Assembly: GCA_020205615.1 (NCBI GenBank)
Contig: CM035170.1
Coordinates: forward strand, 42,347,807 to 42,411,806
DNA from: Panax quinquefolius
Lineage: Eukaryota; Streptophyta; Magnoliopsida; Apiales; Araliaceae
DNA: 64,000 nt
Reading direction: 5' to 3'
The notes beneath the pieces were generated by a model, which saw nothing but the letters and a program-made list of their open reading frames with translations, was not told where the DNA came from and ran no database searches. The translations under genes were made by a program, and so were the position numbers. Positions 1-12,450 of this stretch are shown here, piece after piece (the first letter of the stretch is position 1; every line of letters starts with the position of its first letter).

Positions 1-2559
1 TAGCGATTCGAGAAAACCCTTCTACGAATCTCCGATAATAACCAGCTAAGCCGAGAAAGCTACGTGCTTGATCCATCGATTTAGGTTGCTCCCAGCTTTG
101 AATAACTTCAATCTTTGCTGGGTCAACAGATATTCCATGACTTGATACCACGTGCCCAAGGAATGCTACTTCCTCAAGCTAGAACTCGCATTTCTTCAAC
201 TTGGCATAAATCTTATATTCACAAAGCTTTTGGAGTATCAGCCTCAAGTGTTCCTCATGATCTTCACGGCTTTTGGAATATATGAGGATGTCATCAATAA
301 AGACGACTACAAAGTGATCCAAATATTCTTTGAATACTCGGTTCATCATATCCATGAAGGCAGTAGGAGCATTAGTCAATCCAAAGGACATGACTAGGAA
401 TTCATAATGCCCGTATAGAGTTCTGAAAGTCGTCTTTGGAATGTCATCGGTTCTAATCTTCAATTGGTGATATCCGGAACGAAGATCAATCTTTGAAAAG
501 AATTTGGCTCCTTGCAACTGGTCAAACAGGTCATCAATACATGGCAATGGGTACCTATTTTTGACGGTGACATGATTCAACTCCCGATAATCAATACAAA
601 GTCGCATACTCCCATCTTTCTTCTTCACGAATAGAACAGGAGCACCCCAAGGAGAAGTACTAGGGCGAATAAAGCTAATGTCTAACAATTCCTGCAGTTG
701 AGTTTTTAACTTCTAAAGTTCAATAGGAGCCATTCGATATGGGGATTTAGAAATGGGTTTTGTACCGGGTTCAAGGTCGATACAAAATTCAATTTCACGC
801 TCTGGGGGTAGGCCAGGAAGTTCTTCAGGGAATACGTTATTCAGGAAATTCATTAACAATAGAAATTTTATTCAAAACTGTTGTATTTTTGTTTAGGTCT
901 GTGACATGAGCTAAGAAAGCTTGACATCCGTTTTTCAATAAACGAATAGCTTTATGGCTTGAGATGACAGTGATTGATTTTATGGTTGCTTGAATTCGCA
1001 TAATAGGTCGATTAGGAATATGAAAGCTAACAACCTTACGAAAATAATCAATTTTTGCATAATGAGTAGTTAACCAATCAATCCCTAGAATTACATCAAA
1101 TGCAAGTATTTTTAATGCAATAAGATCGACAGGTAATGTGTGGGTACCAACTTGAACCAAACAAGACTTATAAACCGTGGATGTAATGAAGGTTTCTCCC
1201 AACGGAGTTTCCATAGATAAGTCAAAGTCTAATTTCTCTGGAGTCAAATTTAATCGTTGAGCGCAAGTAGGAGAAATAAAATAATGGGTAGAATCGGTAT
1301 CAAATAAGGTATAGACTTCGCTAGAGTTTATGATAAACTTACCCATGATGACCTCATTCGGGTTCCTTTCTTTCTGGGAGGTCACTACAAACGCTCTCCC
1401 TTGCACTACTGGCTTTGACTTTTATGGGACGGCCTTTGGTGCCTCCATCCTAGCTGAACTTGTCTTCGGTGAACGACAAAATCGGGCTAGGTGACCTTCT
1501 CTTCCATAATTATAACATGCTTTGGATGGCATCGTGCAGTTTGGACTGATGTGTCCCTCTCCTCCGCATTTGAAGCATATGATAGGCGGTCGTTCTCCTT
1601 CCTTAACAATGGGTGCTGGTGCTGACGTCTTTCCATCATTGTTGAATCTCCGCTTCTTGAAATGTCCATTTTTACTGTCTTGGCCATGATTACCACCAAA
1701 GTGGTTACCATTTCTGGCATATTGATTCCCTCCACGTTTGTTGTCGCCGTTTCGATGACTGATACCACTGGTATCTTCATGCTACCGGCTTCTTTCTCTT
1801 GGTTGCGTTAACTCGTTACCGCACTCCAATAACTGAGCCTTATTTACAACATCTGAGTACAAACACAGTTTATGAGAAATAAGATATTGATGTATCTCCG
1901 GTTTCAAACCTCTTAAAAACATTCGCGTCATTCGCTTCTCATTATCGACCAAATGGGATGCAAACCGGGATAACTCCGCAAATTTAGCCTCGTATTGCGA
2001 CACGGTCATATTATTTTGTTCCAATTTGATAAACTCCACTTCTTTCATGTGACGAATACTCTCGGGAATGTACTTGTCGTTGAATAGCTCTTGGAACTTC
2101 TCCCAAGACATCTTGAGTGCGGCAGGTTGAGTACGTTTTATCGATTCCCACAAGTAATCTGCCTCTCCGCGCAACATAAAGGCGGCAAAGGGAACCTTTT
2201 GCTCCTCGGAGCATCCCAAGACATCAAATATCTTGGTGATCTGCTTTATCCATGCTTCTGCCATAAGTGGTTTTGGCTCTCCCTTAAACTCCGGTGGTCC
2301 CAGCTCCTTGAACTATTTAGCGGTGACTGCCCGAGAGTTTCCAGTGTTTCCACCTACATTTTGGATAGGAGCCGCTCTGCTTTCTTTGTTTCATGAATTG
2401 CATAAAGCCTCTGAACAATCCATCATTCATCATTTGGTCAGTGTTGTTGTTTGCATGAGGATTGTCGCCTTCATGATGCACATTCTCCTGATTATTGATA
2501 TGTGGAGACTCAACGGTCTCTTGTGCTCCATTGCTATTCTCAACATTTTCGGATGTCAT
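1..2559 (-). pseudogene. Degenerate gag-pol of gypsy element 1
   Basis: I chose the start at 2559 (protein begins MTSENVEN) rather than the upstream in-frame ATG at 2583, because it matches the gag start position in element 2. Gag core lies at 2264-1782 (QITKIFDVLGC, SQYEAKFAELSRFA). Two CCHC knuckles lie at about 1590-1500; the first is intact and the second has its second Cys changed to Tyr. Protease lies at 1406-837, and its active site reads FDTDSTH where element 2 has LDTGSTH, so the catalytic DTG is lost by G to A. RT lies at 688-179 with [12 protein letters not shown] intact, then a TAG stop at about 178 where relatives have Trp. Frame changes separate gag, knuckles, protease and RT. 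Normally this polyprotein would build the particle and copy the element; this copy cannot. Confidence 0.9.
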
Positions 2560-2731
2560 TTTCAGAATCTCGCCACAAAACAAAGGTTAATTGACATGTA
2601 ACATAATATTCTAAACTCTGACCAACCAATTTAAATACAAAATAAATTTAAGTAGGTCATACTAGCGAAGGAATTCCCCGTCTCTCCCCTCCTAGTTCTA
2701 GTCTAACATCTTAGCCAGGGATCATATCCCT

Positions 2732-2745
2732 AAGCTTTGATACCA
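2732..2745 (-). other. Primer-binding site, initiator tRNA-Met type
   Basis: On the minus strand the sequence is TGGTATCAAAGCTT, two bases inside the LTR end. It differs from the usual plant tRNA-iMet complement (TGGTATCAGAGCC) at few positions. It fixes both the orientation of the element and the LTR end at 2748. Confidence 0.85.
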
Positions 2746-4381
2746 ACTGTGATGCCCCCAAAATAAGGTATACATCACCCATCTTGGGACGCCTGATACA
2801 TGGTACAGAATTCAAATATAACTGTCGTGTACAATATGATAAAACATAAACTGTGAGTTTGAATACAAATATTGTCTACTAGAAATTATACAAACTCAAA
2901 AGGAGTCCTCATTACAATTATTATCACACTATTTTACAGAATAGTGAGGACTACTAATGCTATCCTCTAGACCATCACTCCGTTCCCCGACTCATCCCAG
3001 CTATATTCTCATTTCACAGAGAAAACGGTGAAAGAAAGGGTGAGCTCAACTAGCCTAGTAAGAAATATTATGACTAAGATAATGCAGAATAAATTATCAT
3101 TAGTCTCCAACAATGTTAAACTGATAAAATATAATAGACATCAAGTTTAACTGCAGCGGAACAAGCAATCCATTAAAAGAGTTAAGTAGAAAATAAAATC
3201 TACTATCTTTTATGATTAAAAAGGTTTTTCATTACTTTTATCGCTAAGACTCAGCTTAATAAATATTCCACATCATCGAATCACCCCTGCACTACGGCCA
3301 AGGATATTCTTTAGTATCACGACCACAATTATCCATGCACTACAGGCCAAGAATATTTGTGTATTCATTAATGGTCATGATCATGCCAACAACTATCCAT
3401 CAATGCACTACGGGCCAATGAGAATTTTTTTCCACATCATTTGAACATTACGGTCATGATTACACCGGATAATCCCTGGTCATAATCATACCAAGTCCAT
3501 CTATGCACTACAGGCCACAGATGACTTTCAACATAATATAAACATGAGGATGATGACAATGATATAAGAATTCAATAAAACAACTTCAAGAATTAATTTG
3601 TCCAAGAACTACTAATGTCCCAATTGTCAACATGATACTGCTTTGTAGAGTAAAATTCAAGAATGATCAAAAGAATATTTCCATGAAAAGATACTGGATG
3701 AAGCGCAAATATCAAGGATATTCTACTAATTTCATGGAGTATAGAAGTCAAAACTTTAACCAACTGAGTATAATAAAGAATGGAATAACAAAAGAAATCA
3801 CCATGCATGCGGTACTTCGCATAAACAGGTTATTCAAATGAGATACTAAATAACGGAACGGTCGGCGAAATTACACCAAGCGGATGTTCCAACGAATAAT
3901 AAAGAATGGAATAACAACAAAAATCACCATGCATGCGGTACTTGGCATGAGGCGAGTTATTCAACGTAATACTAATAAGGGCGGAATCGGGTTACAGGCG
4001 TGCGCATCGCCTTGCACGGGATATTCCAACGAGAATAGTAATAAAAGATTTTACCCAGTCCGGCGCAGAAAACGCATGAGCAGGATATTCCAAAGAAAAG
4101 TAAAGACTTTAATAATAGAAGAATGTCACCAAGTATAGGGTAGACAACGTGTACGAGTTATTCAACGTAATAATAAGCAATGGAATAACAATAGTTCTCT
4201 TCATGAATAAGAAAGAATAACACCCCTTTACGAGTACAACAAATAATATTCCCTACCTTAAGAAGAAGAGTCTTTGGATATATAAGTAGTGAAGTAGCGA
4301 GAATACTTTCTTCTTTCTCTCTATAGTTTATCTCTCTAGAGTTTCAGTGAATTCGTAAGAAAATAATGAAGGAATGAGCTT

Positions 4382-4390
4382 CTATTTATA
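4382..4390 (-). promoter_or_regulatory. TATA box of the element 1 LTR
   Basis: The complement reads TATAAATAG, at the same place in the LTR as the TATA boxes of the other family members and just before the conserved start of transcript-like sequence. It is predicted to start the full-length retrotransposon RNA. Confidence 0.6.
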
Positions 4391-4770
4391 GAAAAAATGG
4401 ATTGCATAGTAACTAACTTCATGAATATCATTCAGTTGATTTACTTTAATCGGACGGTTCATAATTAAAGCAAAATATTTTAAATAAAATATATTATATT
4501 CTATTTATTATATAATAAAACATAATTTATGTATATATAAAATTTGCCCCGCCGCCTATGACACTTCATACACCCCAAAAAAAAACACTTAAGTCAATAG
4601 AATTTTGAAAGCCTTCATATTGGGACTTAATATCAACCACTAAAGTCATAAAGCAATTTGGTACTAGTTGGCAAACAAAGACCACTTGTCTAATTCCCAC
4701 AATTTCCACCCGTAAATGTCACCCCCCATGTGACTAAACATTTCCTTTCCTTTATTCATGGGCCACACCA

Positions 4771-4793
4771 CTATATATATATATATATATATA
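4771..4793. repeat. (AT)n microsatellite
   Basis: Uninterrupted TA dinucleotide run inside the U3 part of the element 1 LTR. Confidence 0.9.
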
Positions 4794-5375
4794 ATACTGA
4801 ATAACTTTCTACCGATTATTTTGAAAAATGGGTAAATAGGGGTCCAAAAATAAGCAAAACTGAGTGACTTCTCACGTAAGCATCAATAATCAATCTGGTA
4901 TTACTCTACTATGCAACCACGCCAGATTCTTATTTCTTTAACACACGGTGTTTCAATTAACAGTAAAACTTCCTACCGTTATTTTCATAAAATATTTTTT
5001 CGTTTTCTCAATCAAATAATTCCGTTAATGGGGTCCACCAATGATTGTCTTAGTTATACGAATATTCCTTTTAAAACGAATATTCCCAGACCAATCGAAT
5101 ATTATATAACAACTTGCGTACTTTACAAAATTTATAAATATTACCCACAACTATAACATTATATCAATTTCACTTCATTATATTCAAAAAATAATATTTA
5201 TAGAAAATTCATCTTTATTCAAAAAGTTGGGGTTTTACAAACTTACCCAAAAATGAACTTCATCCTAACCAGTTTCGTATTTTAATATGTAATCCAAAAC
5301 TTACTTGACAGAAATAATAAAATTAAATACTTATAATTTTTTTTATGTGATGTTACTGAGCTTATTTATGTGATG

Positions 5376-5676
5376 TTACTGACCTGGTCGGAAATTTAAT
5401 TTTTTTAATTTTTTTTTTTGCTTTTGTCTACTAAATAATTAATGTGATTTATTGGAACTGAATTTTTTATAAAATGCAGTGATTTATGTGTCATTTGGAT
5501 ACATGTAAAAAATAGGGTTGAACAGACTGTACAACCCTATTTTTTACATGTATCCAAATGACACCTAAATTACTGCATTTTATAAAAAATTCAGTTTCAA
5601 TAAATCACATTAATTATTTAGTAGTAAAAAACAAAAAAAAATTTAATAAAAAATTAAAATTTCGACCGGTCACTAA
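5376..5676. repeat. Long inverted repeat (145-bp arms, 11-base loop), MITE-like
   Basis: The left arm 5376-5520 and right arm 5532-5676 are nearly perfect complements, meeting at GGTTG...CAACC. Scattered mismatches and a few indels lie in the outer poly-T/poly-A part. Transcribed, it would fold into one long hairpin. It resembles a foldback MITE or an inverted-repeat precursor of small RNAs. I could not identify a clear target duplication, so the transposon family is unassigned. Confidence 0.8.
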
Positions 5677-5916
5677 TTCGGTCGGAAGAAACCGATCGAC
5701 GTAGAAGGACTCTATTAAAACAACACTTTGAAATTAGATTATCAATTTATTCATTTATTAGATCTTGATATATTTTTAATTAAGGGGATACTATAAGGAT
5801 AAAATATATTACATCTTGATATATCAATTTTTTCTTGGGAAATACTAGAAATGTCTACAAACAAACATTGTATAAACATAAATCACATAATATAAGAAAT
5901 AAATATTAGTTATTAT

Positions 5917-6050
5917 TATCTGTTAGTTAGTATTATTATTAATATTATTATTTTTGTTTTTGTTTTTTGTTATTTTATTGTTATTGTTATTGTTGTTGTT
6001 ATTAATATTATTATTGTTATTATAATTAATAATAATAGAAATAATATTAA

Positions 6051-6092
<42 letters not shown>
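5917..6092. repeat. ATT-rich low-complexity tract with an (ATT)n run
   Basis: Impure ATT/GTT repeats end in a pure ATT run at about 6049-6091. This explains the asparagine-only frame on the minus strand. Confidence 0.95.
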
Positions 6093-6094
<2 letters not shown>

Positions 6095-6159
6095 GTTTGA
6101 TGTTGTATTTTTAGGTAAAAGATGGACAATTGGATTATGAGTCAATTGACCAAAGTGTT

Positions 6160-6730
6160 TGTAAGACCCCAACTTTTATGAATAAAGATTTAATTTTCTC
6201 TAAATATTGTTTTGAGTAATAAGGCGTGGATTTGATATAATGTTATAGTTGTGGGTAATAACTACAAATTTTGCAAAGTAAGCAAGTTGTCATAAAATAT
6301 TCATTTGGTCGGAGAATATTCGTTTTATCAGGGAATAGTCGTACGATGACACAATCATTGGTGGACCCCACAACGGAATTACTGTGGAGTTAGAAAACGA
6401 CAGAAATAACTTTTTATAAAAATAACGGCAAAACTTTTACTGTTAACTGTTGAAATACCTGGTGATAAAAGTACAATAATACGTGTGGTTGCACAGTAGC
6501 ACACGGTATTCGTACAATATCTTTGATTATTGATGCTTACGTGAGAAGTCACTCAGTTTATTCAATTATTGCCACAATAGTTGATGCATAGTATCTTATA
6601 TTATTGATTCAATTATTGTCACAATATCACCTGCATAATATTTTATATTATTAAATAAATAAATGAGACGACACATTTATTCATATTATTATTTGCATTA
6701 TTGACAATGTCTAGAAAGTTATGTCGAGGA
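6160..6730 (+). repeat. LTR A, fragment 1 (5' end)
   Basis: It begins TGTAAGACCCCAAC, the family LTR start, and is preceded by CAAAGTGTT rather than a purine tract, so this is a 5' LTR or a solo LTR. It runs to the insertion point of element 2, whose 5-bp target GAGGA is at 6726-6730. It continues at 17118 and then at 25937. Confidence 0.85.
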
Positions 6731-7921
6731 TGTAAGACCCCAACTTATTATAAATAAAATTGAATTTCCTCTAATTATTATTGTGAACAATAAGGTATTA
6801 ATTTGATATAATTCTCTGGTTATGGGTGAAATGTGCAAATTTTGCAAAATATGCAAGTGGTTATAAAATAATCATTGTTGTCGGAGAATATTCATTTGGT
6901 CGTGGAATATTCTTGTTGTAGGAGAATATTCGTACGACGGCGCAGTCATTTGTGGGCCCCATAACAGAATAATTGTCGGATGAAGAAAATGACAAGTTTG
7001 AGTTTTTATAAATAACGTTATAGTTGTTATCGTTCATACTGTTGGAATACCCGGTGGTTAAAATACAGTAATACGCGTGGATGCACAGTATTGATGAATT
7101 ATTGATCCTTACGTAAGAAGACACTACTCAATAATTGTTCACAATGAGTTATTGTTCAATATTTTATTTTATTAATTCAATAATTCTCATATTGATATTT
7201 TATATTATTGTTGTTTCAATAATTATCAACGCACAATATTTCCCATTACCGGATCAATAATTCATATTATTTGAATAATATTATTAGATATCATTATTGG
7301 CAATGTCTAGAAGTTCTACATCGAGGAGAGGTTTGGTCACCTAATTGCTTGGCTAGTAAGGAGAAATTCTTATTGAAACCCCTCTTTCCTAGGAGCTACC
7401 GGGTTGTAAATGTGATTACAGTAATATTATTTGTGAATAATTAATTATTGATTCATATGATAAAGAAATATTTATTTTATGTGGATATAAATGTTGGATA
7501 TATTTATTGTGGTTAAAATGAAGGAGTTAATGTTGAGGTGTTTTATCAAGATTTTTGTCGGAATGGAGGTATTAAAAATTAAACTAGTGTTTTTTGAGAT
7601 ATATTGTGTGAGTTATAATTTTAATCCGAATAGTTGGATCGTTGTAATTTTGGATATATTATACATATATAAGTTGAGTATATGTCCACAAATTTTGAAC
7701 CGTTAAAAATGAACGTATGATTTGTTATGAAGTTTAAGAGGTGACTGGTTCAGAAATTGTTGAAGTATCCGAATTTAGCATTTTGGTGGAAAATTCTAGA
7801 ATTTAGTGGGCCCCACTTGTGGTTGGTGAAGAAATGTGCTGAATTTTATTTCAAATGTGGTGGGTGGGAATAGTAACAGGTAAAGCCATCAGGTTGCAGG
7901 TCAAGTCTGCTAACATTTTCT

Positions 7922-7930
7922 TATAAATAG
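7922..7930 (+). promoter_or_regulatory. TATA box, 5' LTR of element 2
   Basis: TATAAATAG is followed by GGGCTAAG and a CT-rich stretch (TTTCTCTCTTTCTCTCTC) typical of plant transcription starts. The same block recurs in LTRs A, B, C and the 3' LTR. Confidence 0.7.
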
Positions 7931-8107
7931 AGGGCTAAGTTAGAATTAAAAATCACACCAGAAACATAAGCTTTCTCTCTTTCTCTCTCTAGATTATTGA
8001 GTGTATTTTGTGAGTATTTAGATACTTTGTGAGTTTCTATTCATCAGTGCAAGTTTTTTTCACCCTTATACCGATATTCCGATCGTAAATAATTGATATA
8101 TTTTGAG

Positions 8108-8922
8108 GTAAGGGGTGTTATATTCTTCTTAAAATGATATTTTTTCAATATCATTATCTTAAAAATGTTGGTATGAACTTTTTATCAAATTTAGAACTTT
8201 TTTATCGGGGTTTTCTACTATTCACGATACTCAAGACTATTCACGAATACGGTACTATTCACCGAAAAATGAAATTTTCTTCTTTTTGTCCAAGATGTCT
8301 ATTATGGTTACTATATTTGATTGTATCCATGTTTTGATCTTTATTATTGAATTTTTCTTCAAAATTGGTTATTATGGAGCATTATTAATCTTGGATAAAC
8401 TGTTATACGAATTCCTACTATTTGTCCTTCTGTCTCACTGGATTCATTTTCTTTAAAATATTTTTCATCATCCTCGGTCCCTAAATGATGATATTACTAA
8501 ATATCTTTGGCTCAGTAGGCAAAGATAAATGATTAATCGATGAATATTTTTGGCCAGTAGTGCAAAGATGAGCAGTGTTGAGATGAACATGACCAACCTG
8601 GTGATACAAATGAATATTTTTTGGCTGTAGGGGCAAAGATGAATATTTGATTAAAGATGTATATTGATTGTTATTACGGGGATAAAATATTGATGATGGA
8701 CTTTTAAATCTTAGAAGATAGTAGAACTTATTCTCTACTTGACTCTTCTAATGGATTGTTGTTTCCACCGCAGCTTGTTGATCTAAAACTTGTTGTCTAT
8801 TATATTTTATCGATTTCTCCCATTGAAGACTAACGATAATTTGTTGTATATTATCTTAGTCATAATATTCTTCTATCGGCTAGTTGAGCTCACCCTTTTC
8901 CTTTTTGTTCCATTTTTCTCAG
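8108..8922 (+). other. Candidate leader intron in the 5' LTR of element 2
   Basis: The donor is TTTTGAG|GTAAGG and the acceptor is a pyrimidine tract ending TTTTTCTCAG|GAG, giving about 815 bp. Donor and acceptor sit at matching places in LTRs A, B, C and the 3' LTR, and the TATA-to-donor distance is nearly constant. The hairpin repeats fall inside it. Splicing is inferred from sequence only. Confidence 0.45.
8505..8648 (+). repeat. Three hairpin-forming CTTTGGCC...GTAGTGCAAAG repeats
   Basis: Degenerate copies at about 8508, 8547 and 8610 have a stem ATCTTTG / CAAAGAT around a GGCCNGTAGTG core. The 3' LTR has three cleaner copies (about 16415-16555) and LTR D has six. Confidence 0.75.
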
Positions 8923-9206
8923 GAGGTGAGAACATAGCAGGAACTAGTCGGGGTACGGAGTGATGGTTCTAGAAAGATGTTTTAACAGTCCTCACTATTT
9001 CTATAAAATAGTGTTTGAATAATTGTAATGAGGACTTATTTGAGTGTGGATATTGTCTAGAAGACAATATTTGTATTTAAACTCACAGTATGTGTTGTCG
9101 TATTTTGCACGACAATTGTATTATTGAAGTTGTAGTTTACTTTCTGTACCATGTATTTGGCGACTCAGAATGGGTGTTGTATACCTATTTTGGGGGCGTC
9201 AGAGTT

Positions 9207-9220
9207 GGTATCAAAGCTTA
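9207..9220 (+). other. Primer-binding site of element 2 (tRNA-Met type)
   Basis: TGGTATCAAAGCTT follows the 5' LTR by three bases and equals the element 1 site. It would prime minus-strand DNA synthesis with initiator tRNA-Met. Confidence 0.88.
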
Positions 9221-12200
9221 GGGAAATGGTCTCTGGCGGAGATCGGGGAATAGAACTAGGAGGGGAGAGTTGAGTAAATCCTTCGCTAGTGTGTCCTATC
9301 TAAGCTTATTTGTTGGTCAGTCATAATGTAAGGATATTATGTGATATGTTAATTTGTTTAATTAACCCTTATTTTATGGCAATATTTAAAAATGGCTGCT
9401 AAGAACGTTAACAATGGAGTGTATGAGACTGTGGAATAACCTTTAGTTACAAACCAGGAGAACGTGCAACAGGAAGGCAATAATCCTCCTGTAAACAACA
9501 CTACCGAACAAATGATGAATGATGGGATGTTCAGATGTTTTTTTGCATTTTATGCAAAACCGCATTTGAGAAAACTCGTGTACGAAATACGGTTGGAAAT
9601 GCTAGCAATGCGCTGACTTGTCATCACATGAAAGCGCTTCAAAGAGTTAGGACCACCGAAATTTAAGGGAAAGCGGATCCGATCATGGCAAAAACGTGGG
9701 TTAAGCAAATTACCAAGATATTCGATGTCTTGGGATGCACGGAGGAACAGAAGGTTCCATTCGCCAACTTTATGTTCCGCGGTGAGGCAGACTACTAGTG
9801 GGAGTCTGTGAAGTGTACCCAGCCAACCGCACTCAGCATGTTTTGGGAAACATTTCAGAAACTATTCAATGACAAGTACTTTCCTGAAAGTATTCGTCAT
9901 ATGAAGGAGGTGGAGTTTATCATACTAGAACAAAATAATATGACGGTGTCCCAGTACGAGGCAAAGTTTGTAGAGTTATCCAAGTTTGCACCTCATTTGG
10001 TTGAAAATGAGGAACGAATGACAAGGATGTTTCTGAGAGGTCTAAAGCCCGAGATTCGGCAATATCTTATATCTCATAAATTTTCTTGATATTCAGATGT
10101 TGTAAACAGGGCTCAATTATTAGAGCGAGATAATGAGTATGTGCAACCGAGGGACCACAACCAGGGTCATACCGGTGACAACATCATCAGAGCGATGATA
10201 ACCAACGAGGAGGAAAAATACGAACAAAGGCGGTAACCACTCGTGTGGTCATCGTTAGCCATGATAATAGGAGAGGTGAATCAAGTGAAAATTTCGGAAA
10301 GAGAGATTCAACAATGACGGAAGACATCAAAGAATAGCACCAAAGACCAATAACAAATTCTAGGGAGGAGAACGACCGCCAGCTTAGATGTTACAAATGC
10401 GGAAAGAGGGACATATTAGCCCAAACCATCCCACAACAATCCAAGGTATGTTACAACTGTGGAAAGGAAGACCACATAGCTTGGGATTGTTCTGTACCAA
10501 AACCAAGTTCAACGGGGATGGTGACTCCAAGGGCTATCCCGAATAAGTCAAAATCAGCGGTTCCTGGAAGAGCGTTTGTCGTGACTGGCCAAAACGCGAG
10601 GAACCCGAACGAGGTGATTACGGGTAAGCTAATCTTGAACTCTTGCGAAGTTTATACCTTACTAGATACCGGCTCTACCCATTCTTTTATCTCTCCTACT
10701 TGTGCTCAACGTTTAAACCTGACTCCGGAGAAATTGGACTTTGACTTATCTGTTGAAACTCCGTTGGGTGAAACCTTCGTTACATCTATAGTTTATAAAT
10801 CTTGCATGATCCAAGTTGGCACTATCATATTACCTGTTGATCTTATCTCTTTAAAGATACTTGCTTTTGATGTGATTTTAGGAATTGATTAGTTAACCAC
10901 TCATCATGCCAAAATTGATTGTTTTCATAAGGTTGTTAGTTTTCATAGTCTTAACCAACCTGTCATACGAATTCAAACAACTAAACCACTAAAATCAGTC
11001 ACTATCATATCAAGCCATAAAGCTATTCATTTATTGAAAAACGGATGTCAAGCTTTCTTAGCCCATGTTATGGATTTGAACAAAGACAAGTCAAATTTGA
11101 ATAATATTTCTGTTGTTAGAGAATTTTCTGATGTATTTCCTGAAGAACTTCCCGGTCTACCCCCAGAACGTGATGTTGAATTCTTTATTGACCTTAAGCC
11201 GGGTACAAAACCCATTTCTAAAACCCCATATCGAATGGCTCCTATTGAACTTCGGAGTTAAAAGTCCAACTACGGAGGAGTTATTAGACATCGGTTTCAT
11301 TAGCCCTAAGTACATCTCCTTGGGGTGCTCTGTTTTATTCAGTAAAGAAGAAAGACGGGAGTATGCGACTTTATTGACTACATGAGAATTAAACCATGTC
11401 ACCATCAAGAATAGGTATCCGCACCTCGCATTGATGACTGTTCGACCGATTACAAGGAGCACAATTCTTTTCAAAGATCGATCTTAGCTCGGATATCATC
11501 AATCAAGATTAAAAAGCGAGGATATTCCAAAGATCGCCTTGAACTTCGATGCGAGCATTATGAATTCTTAGTCATGTCTTTTGGATTGACTAATGCTCCT
11601 GCTGCTTTCATGGATATGATGAACCGTGTATTCAAGGAATATTTGGATTAGTTTGTTGTTGTCTTTATTGATGACATCGTCATCTATTCCAAAAGTCGTG
11701 AAGATCATGAGCACCATTTGAAGCTGATACTTGAAAGGCTTCGTGAAAACAAGCTTTATGCTAAGCTGAAGAAATGTGAGTTCTGGCTTGAGGAAGTAGC
11801 ATTCTTTGGGCACGTGGTGTCAAAACATGGAGTATTTATTGACCCGACAAAGATTGAAGCAGTACAAAGTTGGGAGCAACCAAAGTCGGTGACCGAAGTG
11901 CGTAGCTTTCTGGGCTTAGCTGGTTATTATCGGAGATTCGTGGAAGGATTTTCTCGATTCGCTACTCTGTTAACTCAGTTGACTCAGAAAGATACAAAAT
12001 TCGTATGGAGCAAGGAATGCGAGAAGAGTTTCCAAGAGCTCAAGAGGAGACTCATTTCGGCACCTGTTTTGGCAATACCATCTGGTACGGATGGATTTGT
12101 TATATACAGCGATGCTTCAGGCAAAGGGTTAGGATGCGTTCTCATGCAACATGGGAAAGTCATAGCCTATTCCTCATGACAACTCAAAGAATATGAGAGG

Positions 12201-12450
12201 AATTATCCTACTCATGATCTAGAGTTGGCAGCAGTCGTATTCGCGTTGAAAATTTGGAGACACTACTTGTATGGGGAGAAAGTGGAAATTTATACGGACC
12301 ATAAAAGCCTCAAATATTTCTTCACCCAAAAAGAACTCAATATGCGACAATGACGTTGGCTCGAGCTATTGAAAGATTACGATCATATCGTTCAATACCA
12401 TCCTGGAAAAGCGAACGTAGTAGCTGACGCATTGAATAGAAGATCATATG

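Larger units (their letters stand above)
1..5239 (-). mobile_element. Ty3/gypsy element 1, 5' half (Tekay/Del-like), truncated by window edge
   Basis: Reading the minus strand from right to left, the order is 5' LTR (5239-2748), a tRNA-Met primer-binding site (2745-2732), gag, two zinc knuckles, protease and reverse transcriptase, then the window edge. Protease before RT, and the RT motif FIDDILIYS, place it in Ty3/gypsy. Its LTR and protein are close to those of element 2, so both belong to one family. The 3' LTR and left target duplication lie outside the window. Assignment to the Tekay/Del lineage rests on similarity to element 2, which carries a chromodomain-like tail; the equivalent part of this copy is not visible. 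Confidence 0.93.
2748..5239 (-). repeat. 5' LTR of gypsy element 1
   Basis: The left end reads TGTGATGCCCCC, the complement of the family 3' end GGCGTCACA with one C-to-T change. The right end reads GGGGTTTTACA, the complement of TGTAAGACCCC with one change. Length is about 2.49 kb, against 2.47 kb for element 2. It carries the family's CACTACGGCCAA-type hairpin repeats (about 3290-3520). The leader-intron donor is recognisable near 4252, but the acceptor CAG near 3020 appears mutated. Confidence 0.88.
5240..6159. other. Spacer between element 1 and LTR A; no gene seen
   Basis: This 0.9-kb AT-rich stretch separates two retroelements. It holds a short tandem duplication (ATGTGATGTTACTGA at about 5345 and 5368), a long inverted repeat (5376-5676) and an ATT-rich tract. 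The open frame across the ATT tract encodes almost only asparagine and is not a gene. It may be the oldest layer in the window, because LTR A is inserted next to it. Confidence 0.6.
6731..9203 (+). repeat. 5' LTR of gypsy element 2
   Basis: It runs from TGTAAGACCCC to GGCGTCAGA, where the terminal CACA of the 3' copy reads CAGA. Length is 2.47 kb. It contains U3, a TATA box (7922), an intron-like R/U5 segment and three hairpin repeats. It differs from the 3' LTR by many scattered substitutions and small indels, so the insertion is not recent. Confidence 0.93.

Noticed and set aside
5923..6129. Asparagine-rich open frame
   Set aside because: It is only the translation of an ATT-rich low-complexity tract.
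9207..9220. tRNA gene fragment
   Set aside because: It is the retrotransposon primer-binding site; no cloverleaf surrounds it.
11157..11474. Minus-strand frame of 105 codons
   Set aside because: It is a shadow of the protease/RT coding strand of element 2.
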